From: Limnoperna fortunei
Lineage: Eukaryota > Mollusca > Bivalvia > Mytilida > Modiolidae
NCBI GenBank assembly: GCA_944474755.1
Contig: OX104122.1
Coordinates: forward strand, 10,426,641 to 10,490,640
Direction: 5' to 3'
DNA length: 64,000 nucleotides
Made by a program: the position numbers and the translations under genes. Positions within the stretch are counted from its first letter, which is position 1, and every line of letters starts with the position of its first letter. This document shows, piece after piece, positions 61,943 through 64,000 of this stretch. The notes under the pieces were generated by a model, which was not told the origin of the DNA, ran no database searches, and worked only from the letters and a program-made list of their open reading frames with translations.

Positions 61943-62639
61943 GGTTATAGATGTGGCATTCTGAAGTTATGTATGATATTTATATTTATTATCTGATATC
62001 ATTTCAATTTTGTAAACCCCGTCTAACAATATTTTAGTGATTTCAATGTCCTATCGTACAAGATTTAGAAGAGTATTAACAAAATGTTATCGCCATTCAA
62101 AGACTTCCAATGGAGACAGCAAAAATAGCCCTCGCCCCTCCCTATTTTAAAAAAAAATGACTTGGTGCAGGACCACCTTGAGTAATTGAATGACTATGAA
62201 TGCCTTAGTGACCGGTTAATATTTATTTGGCTGTTGGGACCGATGCAAAATTCAACAGGACACATATGTTTATGCTTGCATGTACATGGGACTCGAAATC
62301 ATACAATTTGTTTAACTAACCATATAACTAAAATGTAGCAATATAATTACTCACTAGATAGGACAACCACTTTTAATAGCACATCTGCTGTAGGACGTTT
62401 TTGTATTTTTAGGACGTAGGACATACGCTTTTTTGAATGTGAAAATTTGAAATCCACCGGTCTCAACCCCCAATTAAATATTGACTGGTCCCTTAGATCA
62501 TGATCGATTACTATTGGTATGGGTTTGTATGTTGTTGGTTTTACGCCATTTTTCAGAGGAAACAAAATGTCGACAGAAAAACCGAAGGTCAAGCATAACC
62601 TTCACTAGTTTCAAACCTTCAAACTCATAACACAGTGTT

Positions 62640-62960
62640 CAAAACATTCACTGCTGCTGCTGGTTGTATGTTCCAGGCAGGAACTGTCCTCGGAAAAAAT
62701 GAGAGTAAAAGTCTTGTTTGGGACTGACTGCGTATGGTAGTGTGTTTCAGGCTATGATAATCCTCGGAAATTTTCTGGTACTATGTAGTATGTTTCAAGA
62801 CTAAACAAGACCCCAGAAAGAATAAGAAAAAGTCAACTGACTGCTTCTGGTAGTGTTTTTCAGGCTAGGACAGGTCTCAGAAAGTTTCTGGTGGTGTGTT
62901 ACACGCTAGACCCGCCCTCGAAAAGAATTAGATAAAGTTTTGATTGGGACTGACAGTGTT
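62640..62960. repeat. Degenerate tandem repeat (about 100-110 bp unit)
   Basis: The blocks TGTGTTTCAGGCTA(G/T)GA.A, (C/G)TC(C/T)TCGGAAA, GAATAAGA.AAAGTC and TTGGGACTGACTG recur about three times in the same order. Confidence 0.55.
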
Positions 62961-63706
62961 AAAATCTATGGTGTTAGTGTCTTGTTAGTGTGGGTCATAT
63001 ACTGAATAGTTGTAAGTGCTACTAGTCTGTTCCCAATTTTTGCATACCTTCTAGTTTGTATATATTTTCCTTGTAGCTACAGCATATTCCTTTATTGGTC
63101 TTACTATCTTATTACGGTATTTACACCATTGATTTTTTCTGCTAATGTGTTCTATTGATGATTCTGTTGAGCATGCCCAGTATTCGATTGGCACTTGACA
63201 CAAGGTTACTTATGTGTTCATTCTTTTTAAATCATCTTTAATGATAAGGTCAAGATTGCTTGTACATTTGACTACTTCCAGTTATCCGGACCACAATTGG
63301 CCATATGATCATATTTAGGGTCTCGGATGTCCATTGTTTTTGAATTGAGCAGACCCCTGTATCGTTCAGCAAACATCGGAAATACTTTTTGAGTACTTGA
63401 AATTTTTAATATTGACCTAAAGATAAATTATATTAATTTCTACCATTAATTAATAATACATTAATTTAATAAAGCTGTATTTCTTGGTCGAAAAATAAAA
63501 TTTAACAAGGAGTTAATTATGTGTCAGATATCTTAAGTAAGTTAGGTTCGTTCGCTTATGAGTTCTTGTTATATTCATTACATAGCATAGTGACCTTACA
63601 CTTCATTTTTGATTTTGCTTACCAAGTTGTTAATCTAATTGCAGAGTTTTCTGATATTTAATACTATCGATGTTTCGGTATATATTGAAATCATCAGCGA
63701 ATAGTC
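62961..63706. other. Unassigned sequence
   Basis: I see no gene or clear repeat. Confidence 0.4.
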
Positions 63707-63990
63707 TTATAAAAACAGAAACAATAAACAATGCAAATTAATGCATTCATCAGCAAATAGTCTAATAGTTGATTTTATGTTTTCAGTAATGTCATTTATG
63801 AAGACCAAGAATAGTACAGGCTCTAACACGCTTCCTTGAGAAACCCCTGATTTAACCAACTTTCCCGGAGAACTGACAATCCTTGTCAATAGTTTTTATG
63901 CTCTTAGTTATGTCATTTAAAGGGGCCCAAGATATAACTGGTGCTTGCATGCTTCATTGAAGCTTTCCTTGTTTTATTTTCACCTAATTG
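63707..63990 (-). pseudogene. LINE reverse-transcriptase fragment, with a decayed second copy of the same block
   Basis: From 63,889 the minus strand reads KLVKSGVSQGSVLEPVLFLV, FINDITENIKSTIRLFADE. This matches the SGVPQGSVLGP.LFL.FINDL......RLFADD region of non-LTR reverse transcriptases, including the block just before the catalytic DD (here D-E, so altered). Only about 50 residues remain. At 63,890-63,990 a more decayed copy of the same segment follows (YILGPF, then HN.EHKN), suggesting a small local duplication. The fragment may continue past the window edge. Confidence 0.8.
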
Positions 63991-64000
63991 GAGTAGCTGT

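Noticed and set aside
62347..62592. 81-codon minus-strand frame (TFGFSVDILFPLKNG and on)
   Set aside because: Part looks like sequence found in dispersed repeats (TTGTTGGTTTTACGCCA), no domain, no splice partner.

Overview
This is nuclear DNA from an animal, most likely a mollusc and probably a bivalve. The reasons are a multi-exon GH9 cellulase with an N-terminal family-2 carbohydrate-binding module (an architecture known from abalone and Corbicula), tRNA-headed SINEs ending in (CAAA)n tails, Tc1-like and LINE relics, many foldback/MITE elements and an AT-rich background. There is no bacterial gene organisation, no CRISPR array and no convincing rRNA or tRNA gene. The species cannot be fixed from the sequence.

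Layout: (1) 1-25,000 is repeat-dominated. It holds degenerate tandem repeats, two broken Tc1-like transposons (3.4-4.0 kb minus; 19.15-20.72 kb plus, with terminal inverted repeats), three LINE relics (L1-like ORF1 at 8.4-9.2 kb; ORF2 3' ends at 12.6-13.5 kb and 16.8-17.4 kb), four SINE copies, a 724-bp foldback element (5,074-5,797), two copies of a second dispersed family (2.1-3.1 and 21.9-22.5 kb) and a few weak candidate exons. (2) 25,020-41,905 is one satellite array of 61/62-bp monomers, about 16.9 kb long, with at least two higher-order periods (1,863 bp and 1,668 bp). (3) 41,906-45,200 is a flank with a 628-bp MITE-like element. (4) 45,220-60,368, minus strand, is the one clear gene: a secreted endo-beta-1,4-glucanase with ten GT-AG exons that join in phase over 564 codons, plus a weak candidate for a tiny terminal exon. 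Its introns carry a 37-bp minisatellite, a perfect 52-bp hairpin, MITEs, SINEs, microsatellites and a 58-bp tandem repeat. (5) 60,369-64,000 holds a possible 5' non-coding exon for that gene, dispersed repeats and a LINE reverse-transcriptase fragment at the right edge.

How it works together: the only well-supported product is the cellulase, predicted to be secreted and to bind and cut cellulose during digestion of plant or algal food. The rest is mobile or tandem DNA. The strongest structural signals are the higher-order satellite, the foldback element with its 6-bp target duplication, the 37-bp repeat open in all three forward frames, the perfect 52-bp hairpin, and a dispersed family of about 0.3-0.5 kb seen five times in the same orientation.
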